Below are positions 34,571 to 45,567 of a stretch of 64,000 nt of DNA, one piece after another (position 1 is the first letter of the stretch; every line of letters starts with the position of its first letter). Origin of the DNA: Porticoccaceae bacterium (GTDB lineage Bacteria > Pseudomonadota > Gammaproteobacteria > Pseudomonadales > Porticoccaceae); NCBI GenBank assembly GCA_902557735.1, contig CACEBC010000004.1, forward strand, positions 35,447 through 99,446. Reading direction: 5' to 3'. The position numbers were made by a program, and so were the translations under genes. Under the pieces are notes generated by a model. That model worked only from the letters and a program-made list of their open reading frames with translations, was not told the DNA's origin and did no database searches.

Positions 34571-36685
34571 ATGGAACGACATGTTTGGAATTTCTTCAAA
34601 AAGTTAGGTTTAATGCCTTTTCTCTTCAGTTTGTCAATAACGGCGCAGTCGGCACAGGTTTCAAGTGAAGTCGACAGCTCAACAATTGAGCATGTTGTCA
34701 CTGTCGCTACCCGTGTTCCGGTCAGCAAGTTATCGATCAACGGAAGTGTGGCGAGTCTTGAGGCGGATGAGTTGAGGATAATTGGGCACACTCATGTGCA
34801 GGAGTCATTGAACCGTTTGGCGGGTGTCAACCTAAATCGTGGAAATGGACAAGAATATTTGCCCGCCATTCGCTCTCCGGTCTTGACTGGTGCCGGTGGT
34901 TGCGGCGGTTTTTTAATGACTGAAGATGGAATTCCGCTCCGAGCAGCTGGGTTCTGTAACATCAACGAACTCTTTGAAGCGCATTCAGAAACGGCGGATC
35001 GCATCGAAGTATTGAGGGGATCTGGGACGGCTCTTTACGGATCTAACGCGATGCATGGCGTGGTCAATGTTGTTACCGCCGATGCGGATGGTCGCGAATT
35101 TTTGGGCGTCGATGTCGGAGAAGAGGGATTCAGCCGCCTGCGTTTCGGGATAAATGCAAGGGCTTCAGATCACGTCTTAGGAGTGCGTGGAACATTGACG
35201 AATGATGATGGTTACCGAGATGATTCCGGTGTCAACCAGGAAAAACTTAGCTTCAGGCACGCTTACCTCGGTGAAAGTCTGGATTATCACACTGGACTAA
35301 CCCTGATTAATCTCAACCAGGAAACGGCCGGCTATATCGTGGGCAAGGACTCCTTCAGAAGTCAAGAAAATGCAAAGCAAAACCCCAACCCGGAAGCATT
35401 TAGAGACGCTCAAGCACTTAGAATTTGGAGCAAAATTAGAGCGGAACTTCCTTTCGGAACTCTATTGATGACCCCTTATTTTCGAAGGACTGAGATGGAC
35501 TTTTTGCAACACTTTTTGCCTGGCAAGCCGTTGGAAGAAAACGGTCAGCGAAGCTTCGGGGTTCAACTCTCTTTGCTGTCGCAATCGTCAGCACGACTAA
35601 ACTTCACTTCAGGCATTGATTTAGAGTACACCAATGGATATTTGCGTCAGACCCAGAATTCTCCGACTCAAGGTTCGGCTTTTTTAAGAGCAACAATTCC
35701 AACGGGAAAACACTACGATTACAACGTAAGAGCGATTCAGTGGGCGCCATTTGCTGAAATTACTTGGAAAGCTCAAAACGATTTTTCGCTCACATTTGGA
35801 AGTCGCTTTGAGTCAATGCGCTACGATTACAGAAACAACATGCTTGCGGGTCGGACGCGAGAGGACGGTTCTGTTTGTGGTTTCGGTGGGTGTCGTTACA
35901 GTAGACCTCCAAGTTCCGTTGACAGTTATGACAGTACTTCATTTGATATTTCGGCACGCTATGATTTTTCACGAAATAGTATGATTTTTGCGCGCCTCGC
36001 TAGCGCTTTTAGGGCACCTCAGGCTACGGAACTGTACCGGCTTCAGCGTGGGCAAGAAGTTACCGATTTGAAATCGGAAAACATGGATAGCGCAGAAGTT
36101 GGATTAAAGCTCCAAACTGAGTTGTTATCGTTGGTAGCATCTGTATATCAAATGTCAAAAGACAACGTTATCTTCAGGGATACAAACTACAATAATGTGA
36201 GCGATGGTAGAACCGAACACCGCGGCATAGAAGTTGATATGGCTTATGATTTGTCTGACAAAATTCGGATTTCGTTCAGCGGTACTCATGTTCGCCACAG
36301 ATATGATAACAATCCTGCCTTGGTAAGGGATGGTCAAGGTGGACAAGCTCTCATTCTGGGTAACGACGTTGATACGGCGCCCCGAAACTTTGGAAGCGCA
36401 AGAATTTCATGGAAAATAAGACCCAGTGCTGAGTTGGAATTAGAGTGGGTTAAAATGGGGGACTATTACCTGGAACCGCAAAATATTCACCGCTATGAGG
36501 GCCATGATCTGATAAATCTGCGCACTTCTTGGGAGGTGAAACGAGATATTATGATGTACGCCCGGGTGAACAACCTAACAGACAGAGCATACGCTAAACG
36601 CGCAGACTACACTGGCTTTACAGGCTATCGATACTTTCCAGGAACACCAAGAAGTGTAAACGTTGGCTTTGAGGTTTTTTGGTGA
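34571..36685 (+). CDS. TonB-dependent receptor (FepA/CirA-like group)
   Basis: A 704-residue receptor, shorter than the other three in the window. Signal peptide (about 1-28), TonB box EHVVTVATRV, plug with QESLNRLAGVNLNRGNGQEY, VLTGAGGCGG, DGIPLRAAGFCNINELFE and VEVLRGSGTALYGSNAMHGVVNV-type motifs, and barrel ending in YRYFPGTPRSVNVGFEVFW with a terminal aromatic. The plug Cys pair (GGCGGF, GFCNIN) could form a disulfide. The type fits siderophore, haem or cobalamin receptors; ligand not determinable. Confidence 0.9.
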   Translation: MERHVWNFFKKLGLMPFLFSLSITAQSAQVSSEVDSSTIEHVVTVATRVPVSKLSINGSVASLEADELRIIGHTHVQESLNRLAGVNLNRGNGQEYLPAIRSPVLTGAGGCGGFLMTEDGIPLRAAGFCNINELFEAHSETADRIEVLRGSGTALYGSNAMHGVVNVVTADADGREFLGVDVGEEGFSRLRFGINARASDHVLGVRGTLTNDDGYRDDSGVNQEKLSFRHAYLGESLDYHTGLTLINLNQETAGYIVGKDSFRSQENAKQNPNPEAFRDAQALRIWSKIRAELPFGTLLMTPYFRRTEMDFLQHFLPGKPLEENGQRSFGVQLSLLSQSSARLNFTSGIDLEYTNGYLRQTQNSPTQGSAFLRATIPTGKHYDYNVRAIQWAPFAEITWKAQNDFSLTFGSRFESMRYDYRNNMLAGRTREDGSVCGFGGCRYSRPPSSVDSYDSTSFDISARYDFSRNSMIFARLASAFRAPQATELYRLQRGQEVTDLKSENMDSAEVGLKLQTELLSLVASVYQMSKDNVIFRDTNYNNVSDGRTEHRGIEVDMAYDLSDKIRISFSGTHVRHRYDNNPALVRDGQGGQALILGNDVDTAPRNFGSARISWKIRPSAELELEWVKMGDYYLEPQNIHRYEGHDLINLRTSWEVKRDIMMYARVNNLTDRAYAKRADYTGFTGYRYFPGTPRSVNVGFEVFW

Positions 36686-36792
36686 GAGTATCCATCAAGC
36701 AACGCGTAAATTCGGATGGGTGCGGAAAGCCTTTGTTACTTCAAGACACGATTTATAAAGAATAGCTGGGCAAATGGTGGCGCGTTTTGGAC

Positions 36793-37560
36793 CTAAGTGA
36801 TCTGAGTTCTTTGGTTCCAGTCGACGCATTCCTGCAAAGAAATACCGTTTCCACCGAAAATATCTAAAGCACTCCCGATGGAAAGGTCTATTTTTCCGTT
36901 TGACAGCGTTCTAGTTATCTTGAGATCCTCGATTGAGCGGCCGCCGCCAGCGTAAGTGGTAGGCAAATTGCATATAGCCCCTAACAGCCGAATTAGCTGT
37001 TCGTCCATTCCAGCGCGCAATCCTTCCGCGTCTGCGCTATGAATAAGGAACTCGCTGCAATGTGCCTCCAGACCTCTTATGGTGCTGGCATCAATTGCTA
37101 ACTTGGTAAGTGTTTGCCAACGATCAGTTGAGACAATCCAGCCAGAGGAAGTTTTTTTACAACTTAAATCGATGACTATATGTTCCTTTCCCACCGCGCT
37201 GACCAGTTGCTCGAGACGACTTGGTGAGAAAGAACCTTGTTCAAAAAGATAAGAGGTCACAATGACGTGTGAAGCTCCCGCGTCGAGGTAAGCACCAGCA
37301 TTCTGTGCCGTAACACCCCCCCCATATTGTAAGCCGCCTGGGAATGTTTTTAGGGCAGATAACACTTGTTCCTGATTATTATCGCCAAGCGAAATGATGT
37401 GCCCTCCCTTTAGACCTTTCTCTTTATACAGCGCAGCAAAGTATGCAGCGTTATTCGAGCTGACATGGTTCTCAATTGCTGTATTATTTGTGAGAGTGCT
37501 ACCTACTATTTGCTTAACTAAGCCGTTATGGAGGTCAATACAAGGCCGAAAAATTGACAT
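36793..37560 (-). CDS. hisA: Eukaryotic-type HisA (ProFAR isomerase, HIS6-like)
   Basis: The 255-residue TIM-barrel matches yeast HIS6 more than bacterial HisA: FRPCIDLHNGLVKQIVGSTL, AAYFAALYKEKGLKGGHIISLG, QYGGGV, SHVIVTSYLF, HIVIDLSCKK, SEFLIHSADAEGLRAGMDEQL, YAGGGRSIEDL and GSALDIFGGN. The catalytic Asp pair sits in CIDLH and VIDLS. It catalyses the fourth histidine-biosynthesis step. No other his gene is near, so it stands outside an operon. This HisA class is known in fungi and plants and in scattered bacteria; transfer history is open. Confidence 0.9.
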   Translation of the reverse strand: MSIFRPCIDLHNGLVKQIVGSTLTNNTAIENHVSSNNAAYFAALYKEKGLKGGHIISLGDNNQEQVLSALKTFPGGLQYGGGVTAQNAGAYLDAGASHVIVTSYLFEQGSFSPSRLEQLVSAVGKEHIVIDLSCKKTSSGWIVSTDRWQTLTKLAIDASTIRGLEAHCSEFLIHSADAEGLRAGMDEQLIRLLGAICNLPTTYAGGGRSIEDLKITRTLSNGKIDLSIGSALDIFGGNGISLQECVDWNQRTQIT

Positions 37561-37699
37561 GATCGCCTCCTCGTTTAATTCTTGGATTCAACAGTATGAT
37601 ATTGCATTAGACTGAGTCCTTCAGATGGCTATTAACATTAGACTAGAGAATTTTAATGATCTAAAGTCTTGAAACCCCTGATCATGATAGCCATAAAAG

Positions 37700-38554
37700 T
37701 TATTTGATGGCACTTCTTCGCGGATACAGATCTTCAAAATAACTTGGTCTGCGTTCCTTTGACGCTTGAAAAGCTTCTTGCATGTCCGCTACCTGAAGCA
37801 TCCCTGCTTGCCAAGTCGCAACGTAATCCAGACTGTCTGCAACGTTATGGTCTCGACTATAGTTGAGCATAACTTTTGTGCCGTGCACAGCGACGGGAGA
37901 ATGTGCAGCTATTTGTTTTGCGGTCTTTCGCGCATGCGCCATTAGTTGATCGAAATCACAGCAAACTGCATTAACGAAACCACATGAAAATGCCTCTTCC
38001 GCCTTCATTGGTCTACTTGTGTAAGCCAGCTCGCGTGCGAGTCCCGAAGGCATGACATGCTGGAGTCGTTGAAGTGTTCCTACGTCAGCTGTTATCCCTA
38101 ATTCTGTTTCTTTAATAACAAAATACGCATCTTCAGTACAAAATCGGATGTCTGTTGCGCACACCAGATCTAAGCCGCCTCCGACGCACGCGCCCCGCAC
38201 GGCAGCAATTACAGGCAAACGAATTTGTTCAATAACACTGAGTGCTTTCTGAAGTTCCAGTATACCCGACCTCAGTTGCTCTGCTCTCCGAGCAGGTTCA
38301 CCGTCAAACCGACTTAGCATGTCTTGGAAAATGGCTAAGTCCATTCCGGCAGTGAAATGTTTACCGTTTGCGGATATTATGGCTACCCTGGCGGCGGCTT
38401 CCCTATCAATAGTTTGTAACACTTCAGGCAATTCGTCCCAAAAGAGCGCGGTCATTGAGTTAAGTTTTTCAGGTCTACAAAATATGATTTCTGCTATTCC
38501 ATTATCGATGGATACGTTGACCGTTTCGAGCTCGCGAAAGTCTTTTATTTGCAT
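37700..38554 (-). CDS. Delta3,5-delta2,4-dienoyl-CoA isomerase-like crotonase (ECH1 type)
   Basis: A 284-residue crotonase with ECH1-like catalytic acids: GGGLDLVCATDIRFC, IKETELGITADVGTLQRL (Glu and Asp at the positions used by the mammalian dienoyl-CoA isomerase) and the conserved tail HGTKVMLNYSRDHNVADSLDYVATW. The oxyanion loop is GKHFTAGMDL. It should shift double bonds of odd-position unsaturated fatty acyl-CoAs for beta-oxidation. It stands alone, away from a fad operon. Confidence 0.9.
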   Translation of the reverse strand: MQIKDFRELETVNVSIDNGIAEIIFCRPEKLNSMTALFWDELPEVLQTIDREAAARVAIISANGKHFTAGMDLAIFQDMLSRFDGEPARRAEQLRSGILELQKALSVIEQIRLPVIAAVRGACVGGGLDLVCATDIRFCTEDAYFVIKETELGITADVGTLQRLQHVMPSGLARELAYTSRPMKAEEAFSCGFVNAVCCDFDQLMAHARKTAKQIAAHSPVAVHGTKVMLNYSRDHNVADSLDYVATWQAGMLQVADMQEAFQASKERRPSYFEDLYPRRSAIK

Positions 38555-38970
38555 GGTATGATTCCGTCATTCACCAATTTTCCTGCCGAGATACTATCAC
38601 ACTCTTTTGGTACTAATGAAATATACAGAAAGCTGTGAGCTTCCCATTCGTGTTGAAAAATTTGGGGCTGAAATAAAAAAATCAACATTCGAGTGACTAT
38701 TGTCTGACACAAAACAAAATTCATTGCTGAATGAAAAAAAATAGTCATATCTCCAAATTATTTCGTGAGTAGAAGGCTAGCGCAGGTGTCATCAGATTTT
38801 TTTGGTAATTAACCTTGAGCTCTTGTGAAGAGTTAAATGGGTATTGTGTTTGTTCAGCCCTAATTAGTTGCCGACAATTAGCGGTTGTGGCAAACTTTGC
38901 GCCCTGTTGGTTTGCTAGAGAATATTGGGCAACGCGGTCCGTGAGATAACATTCAGAAAGCCTTTTGCAA
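38555..38970. other. Gene-free stretch upstream of tRNA-Leu
   Basis: This 416-bp interval between the crotonase gene and tRNA-Leu contains no credible coding region. The promoters of the crotonase gene (leftward) and of tRNA-Leu/tig (rightward) must lie here; I could not locate them confidently. Confidence 0.5.
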
Positions 38971-39055
<85 letters not shown>

Positions 39056-39095
39056 AAAAGGGCGCCTATTAACTGATCAAATTAGAGGGAGCACA

Positions 39096-40418
39096 ATGCG
39101 GGTTTCTGTGGAGTCAACTAAAGGTTTGGAACGACGGCTTAAAATTGAACTTCCAGCTGAACGAGTCGATCAAGAGGTGTTAGAACGGCTGGAGCAGGCC
39201 AAGAAAACTGTTAAACTCAAAGGTTTTCGGAAAGGAAAAGTGCCACTCAACGTTGTAAAACGGCAGTATGGAAAGGGAGTCCGGCAGGAGGTGATTGGCG
39301 AGATAATCAACGCTAGTTTGATTGATGCCATAAAGCAGGAAGGCCTCCGGCCAGCTGGACAGCCGCGAATAGATGGATTGCATGACAAGGAGGGAGCATC
39401 GCTAGAGTTCTTAGCTACTTTTGATGTTTATCCTTCCATAACGCTTGGCGCTTATGCTGATATAGAAGTTGACAGGCCAACTTGCGAAATTCTTGAGACT
39501 GATGTAGACGATATGATTGAGAAGCTCCGAGACCAGAGAGCTATTTATGAGCTTGTCGACAGAGCATCTCAAGAAGGGGATCAGGTTACGATCGATTTCG
39601 TCGGTAAAAAGGATGAGGAAGAATTCCCGGGTGGTAAAGCGGAGGATTACAAGTTAATCCTGGGATCTGGCGCTATGATACCTGGTTTTGAAAGTGGGCT
39701 TATCGGCCACTCAGTCGGCGATACGGTTACTCTCAATCTAACGTTCCCCGATGACTACCACTCTAAGGAACTAAAGGGATGCGCAGTGGTTTTTGTAGCT
39801 AGTATGAAAGCAGTAGCTGCTAAATCTTTACCCGAATTAGATGACGAATTCTTTGCCAATTTCGGAGTGGAAGATGGGGGGTGGCATAAGTTTCGAAGTG
39901 AAGTCCTTGCTAATATGGAAAGAGAACTCGGTGACAGTCTATCCAAAAAAATTAAATCTAGGGTTATGCATGAGCTATACAAGCAAAATCCAATAGACGT
40001 CCCACAGGCTCTTGTGGATGGTGAAACAGAAAATTTGAAGCGACAGATGTTGCAAAAATTCGGCGGTGAAAAGGAAGTCGACTTGGATAGCTTACCTGAT
40101 CATTTGTTTTCCGAAAGGGCTAGTTACAGGGCGGCTCTGTCGCTTTTGCTTTCAGAGATTATAAGATGTGAACAACTCGTTGTGGATAAGACGGCGGTTC
40201 GAGCGAAGATTGAAGGATTGGCTTCCAGCTATGAGAATCCGCAAGAGGTCATAGATTATTATTACTCAACGCCTGAGATGATGCAGTCTCTCGAGATGAA
40301 CGTGCTTGAGGAGATGGCTATTGAAAAAGTTCTCGCCGAGGCCAAGATAAATAGCCAGCCGCAAGTTTATGATGAAGCAATAAAACCTGATCCAGAACCA
40401 GATTTTCAGAAGCTATAA
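39096..40418 (+). CDS. tig: Trigger factor, peptidyl-prolyl isomerase and chaperone
   Basis: A 440-residue ribosome-bound chaperone. N-terminal ribosome-binding domain with GFRKGKVPLNVV, central FKBP-like PPIase domain (QVTIDFVGKKDEEEFPGG to GCAVVFVASMKAVAAKSLPELDDEF) and helical C-terminal chaperone domain. Start ATG 39096 follows GAGGGAG. Located with tRNA-Leu upstream and clpP downstream, in the usual order tig-clpP-clpX-lon. Confidence 0.97.
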   Translation: MRVSVESTKGLERRLKIELPAERVDQEVLERLEQAKKTVKLKGFRKGKVPLNVVKRQYGKGVRQEVIGEIINASLIDAIKQEGLRPAGQPRIDGLHDKEGASLEFLATFDVYPSITLGAYADIEVDRPTCEILETDVDDMIEKLRDQRAIYELVDRASQEGDQVTIDFVGKKDEEEFPGGKAEDYKLILGSGAMIPGFESGLIGHSVGDTVTLNLTFPDDYHSKELKGCAVVFVASMKAVAAKSLPELDDEFFANFGVEDGGWHKFRSEVLANMERELGDSLSKKIKSRVMHELYKQNPIDVPQALVDGETENLKRQMLQKFGGEKEVDLDSLPDHLFSERASYRAALSLLLSEIIRCEQLVVDKTAVRAKIEGLASSYENPQEVIDYYYSTPEMMQSLEMNVLEEMAIEKVLAEAKINSQPQVYDEAIKPDPEPDFQKL

Positions 40419-40546
40419 GTGGTGCTGTTACCAGATTACTTGGAATAGGTATAGGCATTGTGACAAGATATAGATGATAGCGATGGCTGGGATAAACGAC
40501 CTTATCCACAAATCCATATACATTTGATCGGAGTATAAAAAACATA

Positions 40547-41161
40547 ATGATTGAGGTTACGAAAGCTAGCGGGCTCATACCCATGGTGGTTGAGCAGACG
40601 TCCCGTGGAGAGAGGTCATACGATATATATTCGAGGCTCCTGAAGGAAAGAGTCATCTTTCTGGTGGGCCCCGTGGAAGACCATTCGGCCAATCTTATTG
40701 TTGCTCAACTACTATTTCTCGAAGCGGAAAATCCGGATAAAGATATACACCTATATATCAACTCCCCCGGAGGATCGGTTACGTCGGGCATGTCGATTTA
40801 CGACACAATGCAATTTATTAAACCTGATGTGAGCACGATGTGTATAGGGCAAGCGGCTTCGATGGGAGCATTTCTTCTTGCCGCTGGGGCGGCTGAGAAA
40901 CGTTTTTGTTTACCAAATTCGAGAACCATGATTCATCAACCCAGTGGGGGTGCTCAAGGGCAGGCGACCGATGTCCAGATACAGGCTGAAGAGATGATCA
41001 AAACCAAAACTAGGCTCAACAAGCTACTGGCAAAGCATACGGGAAAGTCTGTTAAAAAAATAACGGATGACACAGAGAGAGACACGTTCATGGACGCGGA
41101 GGAGTCTAGAAAGTACGGTCTTGTGGACGGGGTGCTGGACAAAAGACCTGAGAATCGCTAA
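40547..41161 (+). CDS. clpP: ATP-dependent Clp protease proteolytic subunit
   Basis: A 204-residue serine peptidase with catalytic triad S105 (GQAASMGA), H130 (MIHQP) and D179 (DTERDT), and the [22 protein letters not shown] and [18 protein letters not shown] segments. Works as a double heptamer with ClpX encoded next. Confidence 0.97.
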   Translation: MIEVTKASGLIPMVVEQTSRGERSYDIYSRLLKERVIFLVGPVEDHSANLIVAQLLFLEAENPDKDIHLYINSPGGSVTSGMSIYDTMQFIKPDVSTMCIGQAASMGAFLLAAGAAEKRFCLPNSRTMIHQPSGGAQGQATDVQIQAEEMIKTKTRLNKLLAKHTGKSVKKITDDTERDTFMDAEESRKYGLVDGVLDKRPENR

Positions 41162-41238
41162 CCTTTTTAGTTGTATTGACGATCTCTTATTTTGTGCAGC
41201 GAAATTAACGCATATTAAGCCTCTGGTGGAGACGCGCA

Positions 41239-42531
41239 TTGAGTGAAAAAGACGGCATAACTGATGGAGGAAAGCTTTTGTTTTGCTCGTTTTGTGGGAA
41301 AAATCAAAACGAAGTGAGACGACTGATCGCAGGCCCATCGGTCTATATCTGTGATGAGTGCGTTGATCTTTGCAACGATATTATTTCAGAAGAAGCTCAA
41401 ACGAATGTGTCAGAGGATTCAGATTCCTCACTTCCCGTCCCCAAAGACATTAAACTAATCCTTGATGATTATGTCATTGGGCAAGAGCGAGCTAAAAGAA
41501 TCTTGTCAGTGGCGGTTTACAATCATTACAAGAGGCTTCAGGTTGGAGAGAGCCATCGCCCCACCGCTGACTTGGTTGAGCTGGGTAAAAGCAACATTTT
41601 GCTGATTGGTCCGACAGGAAGCGGAAAAACCTTGTTGGCTGAGACCATGGCGCGATTGCTTGATGTACCATTCACTATAGCTGATGCAACTACACTCACG
41701 GAAGCTGGGTACGTTGGCGAAGATGTCGAGAACATAATTCAAAAGCTTTTGCAAAAATGCGATTATGACGTAGAAAAGGCCCAAAGAGGCATTGTTTACA
41801 TTGATGAAATCGACAAGATTTCGCGCAAGTCGGACAATCCTTCCATCACTAGAGATGTTTCTGGCGAGGGTGTGCAGCAGGCCTTGCTCAAATTAATAGA
41901 GGGAACTATAGCCTCGGTTCCTCCGCAAGGCGGGAGGAAGCATCCGCAACAAGAGTTTCTCCAAGTTGACACTTCTAATATTCTATTTGTCTGCGGCGGT
42001 GCTTTCGCTGGTTTAGAAAAGGTAATACGCGATAGATCTGAAAAAGGCGGTATTGGATTCAGCGCGGCAGTGAGCAGCAAGGACGATCAGAAATCGATAG
42101 GAGAGACCCTATTAGATGTGGAGCCAAGCGATCTGATCAGCTACGGATTGATACCAGAGTTTATAGGTCGTTTGCCAGTTGTTGCGACGCTTCAGGAATT
42201 AGACCGTGACGCGTTGGTAGCCATTCTAGTGGAACCGAAGAATGCTCTCTTTAAGCAGTATCAGACATTGTTCTCCATGGAAAATGTGGATCTAGACATC
42301 CGAAACGATGCTCTGAATGCCATAGCCGATAAAGCTATTGACAGAAAAACCGGGGCACGAGGATTGAGATCTATTCTCGAAACAATTCTGCTCGACACGA
42401 TGTACCGAGCCCCCTCCGAAGATGATTTGGTGAAGGTAGTGGTTGATGCTTCGGTTATCAACGGAGAAAACGAACCTCTGTTGGTTTATGAACAGCAAGA
42501 CCGGAAATTGGCGGCGAGTGAAGAAGTTTAA
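41239..42531 (+). CDS. clpX: ATP-dependent Clp protease ATP-binding subunit
   Basis: A 430-residue AAA+ unfoldase. Zinc-binding domain C16, C19, C38, C41; Walker [16 protein letters not shown]; pore loop GYVGED; Walker [12 protein letters not shown]-terminal sensor-2 arginine in GARGLRSI. The start is TTG 41239 preceded by GGTGGAG. It feeds substrates to ClpP and lies 77 nt downstream of clpP. Confidence 0.97.
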   Translation: MSEKDGITDGGKLLFCSFCGKNQNEVRRLIAGPSVYICDECVDLCNDIISEEAQTNVSEDSDSSLPVPKDIKLILDDYVIGQERAKRILSVAVYNHYKRLQVGESHRPTADLVELGKSNILLIGPTGSGKTLLAETMARLLDVPFTIADATTLTEAGYVGEDVENIIQKLLQKCDYDVEKAQRGIVYIDEIDKISRKSDNPSITRDVSGEGVQQALLKLIEGTIASVPPQGGRKHPQQEFLQVDTSNILFVCGGAFAGLEKVIRDRSEKGGIGFSAAVSSKDDQKSIGETLLDVEPSDLISYGLIPEFIGRLPVVATLQELDRDALVAILVEPKNALFKQYQTLFSMENVDLDIRNDALNAIADKAIDRKTGARGLRSILETILLDTMYRAPSEDDLVKVVVDASVINGENEPLLVYEQQDRKLAASEEV

Positions 42532-42658
42532 GATTTGAAAGGTCTGCCAGATCGATTTCTGATCAAACCGTGTACGTTGCGGAAGAAAAAACGTATTTTA
42601 TCCTTTATTAATCCCCTTAAGGGTGGCCGATAGATATGCCAAATTCATTGGAGCTGCT

Positions 42659-45073
42659 ATGACCGACGAGCATTTTAAAATAGAAGATAGATCTTTTCCC
42701 ATCCTGCCCCTCAGAGACGTGGTGGTATACCCCCACATGGTAGTGCCCCTCTTTGTGGGGAGAGAAAAATCCATTCTCGCTTTAGAGGCTGCAATGGATG
42801 ACGATAAGCTTGTGGTCTTAGTTGCTCAGCGGGACCCTGGAGAAGATAGTCCGAAGATTGAGCAGTTATACAAGGTTGGCACGCTGGCCAGTATCTTACA
42901 AATGCTCAAGCTGCCGGATGGTACATTAAAAGTTTTGGTAGAAGGGATCACGCGGGTTGAGTTGGAAACAGAAGTTGGTGAGGAGGCGTTCGGAGCTGTT
43001 CTCGTCAAAAATCTCAAAAGCGCCGAGATTGACGAAACCGAAATTGATGCGACTCTAAGATCCACTAACGCCATGTTTGAGCAATATGTGAATTTAAGTA
43101 AAAAAATTCCCGCAGAGGTTATTGCGACAGTGAGTGGTATAGACGACCCGCATCGGCTCGCCGATACCATTGCATCACACATGACGCTGAGTTTAGAACA
43201 GAAGCAGGAGATTTTGGAAGTTTCGGGACTCAAAGGACGCTTAGAGCATTTAATGGGGCTAATGGAATCAGAGATTGATTTGTTCCAAATCGAGCAGCGG
43301 ATCCGTGGTCGTGTTAAGAAACAGATGGAAAAAAGCCAGCGAGAGTATTACTTAAATGAACAAATGAAGGCTATTCAGAAAGAACTTGGTGATATGGATG
43401 AGGGTATTTCTGAATTGGATCAATTGGAGAAGAAGGTCATTGACTCTGGAATGCCCGGAGCCGCGTTAGATAAATGTAAGACAGAATTGAATAAGTTAAA
43501 GATGATGTCGCCCATGTCTGCTGAAGCCTCCGTGATTCGAAATTACATTGATTGGATGATCGGCGTTCCCTGGAAGCTCAGGACTCGTGTCAAGCATAAC
43601 CTCAAAGATGCTGAGAAGACCCTAGATAATGACCATCATGGGTTGGATGAGGTCAAGGAGCGCATAGTAGAATTTTTGGCTGTTCAGCAGCGAGTAAAAA
43701 AGCTGAAAGGGCCTGTTCTGTGCCTTGTCGGCCCACCCGGTGTAGGAAAAACTTCTTTGGGAGAATCTATTGCCAAAGCCACGGGTAGGAAGTTTGTGCG
43801 CATGAGTCTCGGAGGAGTCAGGGATGAGGCCGAAATTCGAGGGCATAGACGAACCTACATAGGTTCGCTGCCAGGCAAAATTATTCAAAAGCTATCAAAG
43901 ATAGGCGCTAAAAACCCGCTATTTTTGTTGGACGAGATAGATAAAATGGGAATGGATCATCGAGGTGATCCCGCCGCAGCGCTTTTGGAAGTTCTCGATC
44001 CCGAGCAGAACCACACTTTTAATGACCACTATCTAGAGGTAGATTATGACCTCTCAGAGGTCATGTTCATTTGCACATCAAATTCTTTAAATATCCCAGG
44101 CCCATTGCTTGACAGGATGGAGGTCATAAGAATCCCCGGTTACACGGAGGATGAAAAGGTGGCGATTGCTGAGAAGTATTTGGTTCCCAAACAGCGCAAG
44201 TCAAATGGCTTAAAAGAGAATGAGCTGACTATAACGGAGGATGCGCTGAAAGACATAATCCGATTCTACACACGCGAAGCCGGGGTTCGAGGTTTAGAAA
44301 GAGATGTTGCCAAAGTGTGTCGTAAGGTTGTGACCCAGCATGTAAGAGCTAAGAAGCGATCAGATGAAATAGTAGATGCTGTGCATCTCGAGGATATGAT
44401 TGGTGTTCGTCGGTTTAAGCATGGGCGTGCTGAGGAAGAAAACCAAATCGGGCAAGTTACTGGCCTTGCATGGACTTCGGTTGGTGGTGAACTGCTATCG
44501 ATTGAGGCTTCGGCAATACCTGGGAAGGGTAAAGTCGTCAAGACGGGATCGCTAGGTGACGTGATGCAAGAGTCCATCCAAGCAGCACTTACGGTGGTGC
44601 GTAGTCGCGCCAAGGCATTGGGAATTCGCAAAGACTTCCATCAAGAGAATGACTTGCACATTCATGTTCCAGAAGGGGCTACACCGAAAGATGGGCCTTC
44701 GGCTGGAGTTGGAATGTGCACCGCCATGGTTTCAGTTCTCACGGGCACTCCGGTTAAAGCTGAAGTTGCCATGACTGGAGAAATAACTCTGCGTGGGCAG
44801 GTGCTCAAAATAGGTGGTTTAAAAGAGAAGCTCTTGGCAGCTCATCGCGGGGGCGTTAGGACGGTTGTAATTCCTGAAGAAAATTCAAGTGACCTTAAAG
44901 AAATTCCAGACAATATTAAGACTGACTTGAAAATATGTAGGGTCAAATGGATAGATGAGGTGCTGGATTTAGCATTTGACACGAAACCAACACCTCTTTC
45001 TGATGAAGAATTTAATAAAGCCAGTGCAGCGGCAAAAGAAGACATGGCTGCGGGTATCGCAAACACGCATTAA
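42659..45073 (+). CDS. lon: Lon protease
   Basis: An 804-residue ATP-dependent protease: N-terminal LON domain ([26 protein letters not shown]), coiled-coil, AAA+ module ([24 protein letters not shown]), and Ser-Lys catalytic dyad (S681 in GPSAGVGM and K724 in GGLKEK). ATG 42659 is chosen for GGAG at 42650-42653; the frame reaches back to GTG 42623. Follows clpX in the standard order. Confidence 0.97.
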   Translation: MTDEHFKIEDRSFPILPLRDVVVYPHMVVPLFVGREKSILALEAAMDDDKLVVLVAQRDPGEDSPKIEQLYKVGTLASILQMLKLPDGTLKVLVEGITRVELETEVGEEAFGAVLVKNLKSAEIDETEIDATLRSTNAMFEQYVNLSKKIPAEVIATVSGIDDPHRLADTIASHMTLSLEQKQEILEVSGLKGRLEHLMGLMESEIDLFQIEQRIRGRVKKQMEKSQREYYLNEQMKAIQKELGDMDEGISELDQLEKKVIDSGMPGAALDKCKTELNKLKMMSPMSAEASVIRNYIDWMIGVPWKLRTRVKHNLKDAEKTLDNDHHGLDEVKERIVEFLAVQQRVKKLKGPVLCLVGPPGVGKTSLGESIAKATGRKFVRMSLGGVRDEAEIRGHRRTYIGSLPGKIIQKLSKIGAKNPLFLLDEIDKMGMDHRGDPAAALLEVLDPEQNHTFNDHYLEVDYDLSEVMFICTSNSLNIPGPLLDRMEVIRIPGYTEDEKVAIAEKYLVPKQRKSNGLKENELTITEDALKDIIRFYTREAGVRGLERDVAKVCRKVVTQHVRAKKRSDEIVDAVHLEDMIGVRRFKHGRAEEENQIGQVTGLAWTSVGGELLSIEASAIPGKGKVVKTGSLGDVMQESIQAALTVVRSRAKALGIRKDFHQENDLHIHVPEGATPKDGPSAGVGMCTAMVSVLTGTPVKAEVAMTGEITLRGQVLKIGGLKEKLLAAHRGGVRTVVIPEENSSDLKEIPDNIKTDLKICRVKWIDEVLDLAFDTKPTPLSDEEFNKASAAAKEDMAAGIANTH

Positions 45074-45106
45074 TCGGCTCAAATGGGTTAATTTGTGAAA
45101 GTATGC

Positions 45107-45134
45107 TTGACCCCTAAATTACTGTTGGTATAAA
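45107..45134 (+). promoter_or_regulatory. Sigma-70-type promoter of hupB
   Basis: TTGACC at 45107-45112 and TATAAA at 45129-45134 are spaced by 16 nt, a near-consensus sigma-70 promoter between lon and hupB. It lets the abundant HU protein be transcribed apart from lon. Confidence 0.7.
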
Positions 45135-45219
45135 GTTACTCGTGGAAAGCGTCCGCGGGCGATGTTTGTGTTACTTGGAAATTGTTAAACTCTAAAAAAT
45201 CCATAAAAGGGGAAAAATA

Positions 45220-45492
45220 GTGAATAAATCTGAATTAGTAGATGCGATAGCTGAAGGCGCGGACATCTCAAAGGCTTCTGCGGGACGAGCATTGGATTCG
45301 GCTATCGAAGCCATAACGGGTGCATTGAGTAATGGTGATCAAGTATCGTTAGTTGGTTTTGGCACCTATTCGGTGAAGCACAGAGCTGCTAGGACTGGGC
45401 GGAACCCGCAAACTGGGTCTGAGATACAGATAGCAGCTGTCAACGTGCCTAGTTTTAAAGCAGGAAAGGCATTGAAAGATGCTGTGAACTAG
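45220..45492 (+). CDS. hupB: DNA-binding protein HU-beta
   Basis: A 90-residue nucleoid protein of HU length: [32 protein letters not shown], the [25 protein letters not shown] arm region and [14 protein letters not shown] 45220 follows AGGGG. Lies between lon and ppiD, as in Escherichia and relatives. Confidence 0.96.
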   Translation: MNKSELVDAIAEGADISKASAGRALDSAIEAITGALSNGDQVSLVGFGTYSVKHRAARTGRNPQTGSEIQIAAVNVPSFKAGKALKDAVN

Positions 45493-45520
45493 TCACATAA
45501 ATTACATAAGCAAAGTGTTT

Positions 45521-45546
45521 AAAAGGGGCGCCGCAAGCGCCCTTTT
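45521..45546 (+). terminator. Rho-independent terminator after hupB
   Basis: AAAAGGGGCGC and GCGCCCTTTT make a near-perfect stem (one G bulge) round a short CGCAA loop, ending in T residues, 28 nt after the hupB stop. It ends 21 nt before the ppiD start, so ppiD expression may depend on readthrough. Confidence 0.7.
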
Positions 45547-45567
45547 CGTTGGTTGGCCTTTTTAATT

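Noticed and set aside
42532..42622. Possible heat-shock (sigma-32) promoter before lon
   Set aside because: A TTTGAAA lies at 42533-42539, but no CCCCAT-like -10 follows at the right distance.
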